DNA from: Alphaproteobacteria bacterium
Lineage (GTDB): Bacteria; Pseudomonadota; Alphaproteobacteria; RF32; CAG-239
DNA: 6,365 bases
Direction of reading: 5' to 3'
Assembly: GCA_017557925.1 (NCBI GenBank)
Contig: JAFYWO010000109.1
Location: forward strand, 1 to 6,365
Part shown: positions 5,558 to 6,365 of the stretch, piece after piece
How positions within the stretch are numbered: position 1 is the stretch's first letter
How the letters are laid out: every line of letters begins with the position of its first letter
The notes under the pieces: model-generated
Databases searched by the model: none
What the model saw: only the letters and a program-made list of their open reading frames with translations
What the model was told of the DNA's origin: nothing
Position numbers and translations under genes: made by a program

Positions 5558-6365
5558 ATAATTTTGCAGCAATAGTTTCTATTTCATAACACTCTATGTA
5601 GTCACCCACTTGAATGTCATTATAGTTTTCAAAACTCATTCCACATTCATATCCTTCTTTAACTTCCTTTACGTCTTCTTTGAAGCGTTTAAGTTGAGAA
5701 AGGCTTCCATCGTGAATTACAACGTTATCTCTTAACAAGCGAACTTTAGCTCCACGTTTAACCATACCTTCAGTTATCATACATCCACCAACACGTCCTA
5801 CACCGGTTATGTTGAATACGTTGCGAATTTCTGCATATCCTAAGAATTTTTCGCGAAGTTCAGGAGATAATAATCCTTCTAATCCCTTCTTAACATCATC
5901 TGCCACATCATAGATAATTGAATAGTAACGAATGTCTATACCATCTCTGCGTGCCATATCACGAGCCTGCGGAATTGCACGAACATTAAATCCAATGATA
6001 AATGCGTTTGATGCTTTTGCCAATGTGACATCTGATTCAGAAATCGGACCTACTGCAGAGTGAAGTATTTGAACAGATACTTCTTGATTAGATAGTTTTG
6101 TAATTGTTCCTTCTATCGCCTCAATAGAACCTTGAACATCTGCCTTAATAATAACCGATAAATGCTTAGATTCACCTGATTTAATTTTATCCAGCATTTG
6201 TTCCATTGCTGATTTAGCACTTTTTACGAGTTTTGCTTCACGTTCTTTTCTGATACGATAATTTGTTACTTCTCGTGCTTGATTTTCATCCTTTACGATA
6301 ATAAAGTCATCACCAGCAGACGGAGTACCTTGTAAACCTAATACTTCTACAGGTGTTGCAGGACC
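5556..6365 (-). CDS. infB: Translation initiation factor IF-2, C-terminal part (gene continues beyond the window)
   Basis: The frame is open to the window edge, giving 269 residues beginning GPATPVEVLGLQGTPSAGDD; an internal methionine at 6206 is not the start. IF2 is the GTPase that brings fMet-tRNA to the 30S subunit and promotes subunit joining. The GTPase domain is outside the window. Present are the end of the beta-barrel domain II (about 1-30), the connecting helix (about 30-65), domain III starting KADVQGSIEAIE (74-85), and the C1/C2 region. The last carries the fMet-tRNA-binding domain with ECGMSFENYNDIQVGDYIEC (240-259). Wording such as RGAKVRLLRDNVVIHDGSL is typical of proteobacterial, especially alphaproteobacterial, IF2. 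It is followed by rbfA after 12 bases. The C-terminal part shows no truncation or frameshift. Confidence 0.97.
   Translation of the reverse strand, partial: GPATPVEVLGLQGTPSAGDDFIIVKDENQAREVTNYRIRKEREAKLVKSAKSAMEQMLDKIKSGESKHLSVIIKADVQGSIEAIEGTITKLSNQEVSVQILHSAVGPISESDVTLAKASNAFIIGFNVRAIPQARDMARRDGIDIRYYSIIYDVADDVKKGLEGLLSPELREKFLGYAEIRNVFNITGVGRVGGCMITEGMVKRGAKVRLLRDNVVIHDGSLSQLKRFKEDVKEVKEGYECGMSFENYNDIQVGDYIECYEIETIAAKL

Overview
This is an AT-rich stretch of a bacterial chromosome. The IF2 and RbfA sequences look alphaproteobacterial, for example the EYxECG / FENYxDIxVGDxIEC end of IF2 and the [10 protein letters not shown] start of RbfA. Strong AT bias, short intergenic gaps and lysine/asparagine-rich proteins suggest a host-associated or gut alphaproteobacterium. 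This assignment is inference; the window holds no rRNA or other decisive marker.

Left part, plus strand (66-2614): a membrane protein of the MprF/YbhN transmembrane family without the aminoacyl-transfer domain is followed 17 bases later by a 527-residue protein I do not recognise. That protein has a weak N-terminal export-type segment and an HExxxH motif, with a possible third zinc ligand 31 residues further on. Middle part, plus strand (2747-4124): an independent sigma70-like promoter and a strong ribosome binding site lead into a 438-residue protein. It carries the signature motifs of DHH-family phosphoesterases, but apparently in permuted order: the DTG and DHH motifs come before the HxxxDxDA motif. 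This is the most unusual protein in the window.

The gap at 4125-4692 is not empty. On the minus strand it holds a near-consensus promoter (TTGACT, 17 bases, TATACT), a strong ribosome binding site, and an ATG whose frame stops after seven codons. A 110-codon protein-like frame lies one base out of register with that ATG, so this looks like a small gene broken by a single-base frameshift, or a sequencing error or recoding site.

Right part, minus strand (4640-6365): the 3' end of infB, then rbfA, then mscL, tightly spaced and closed by a clear intrinsic terminator. infB and rbfA serve translation initiation and 30S maturation. MscL is an osmotic safety valve that sits where alphaproteobacteria often carry truB and rpsO, and it ends in a four-cysteine zinc ribbon. 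The two gene blocks converge on the broken gene.

I see no rRNA, tRNA, CRISPR array, insertion sequence or attachment site. The genes do not make up an evident multi-gene system. The novelty candidates are individual: the permuted DHH protein, the HExxxH protein and the hidden frameshifted gene.
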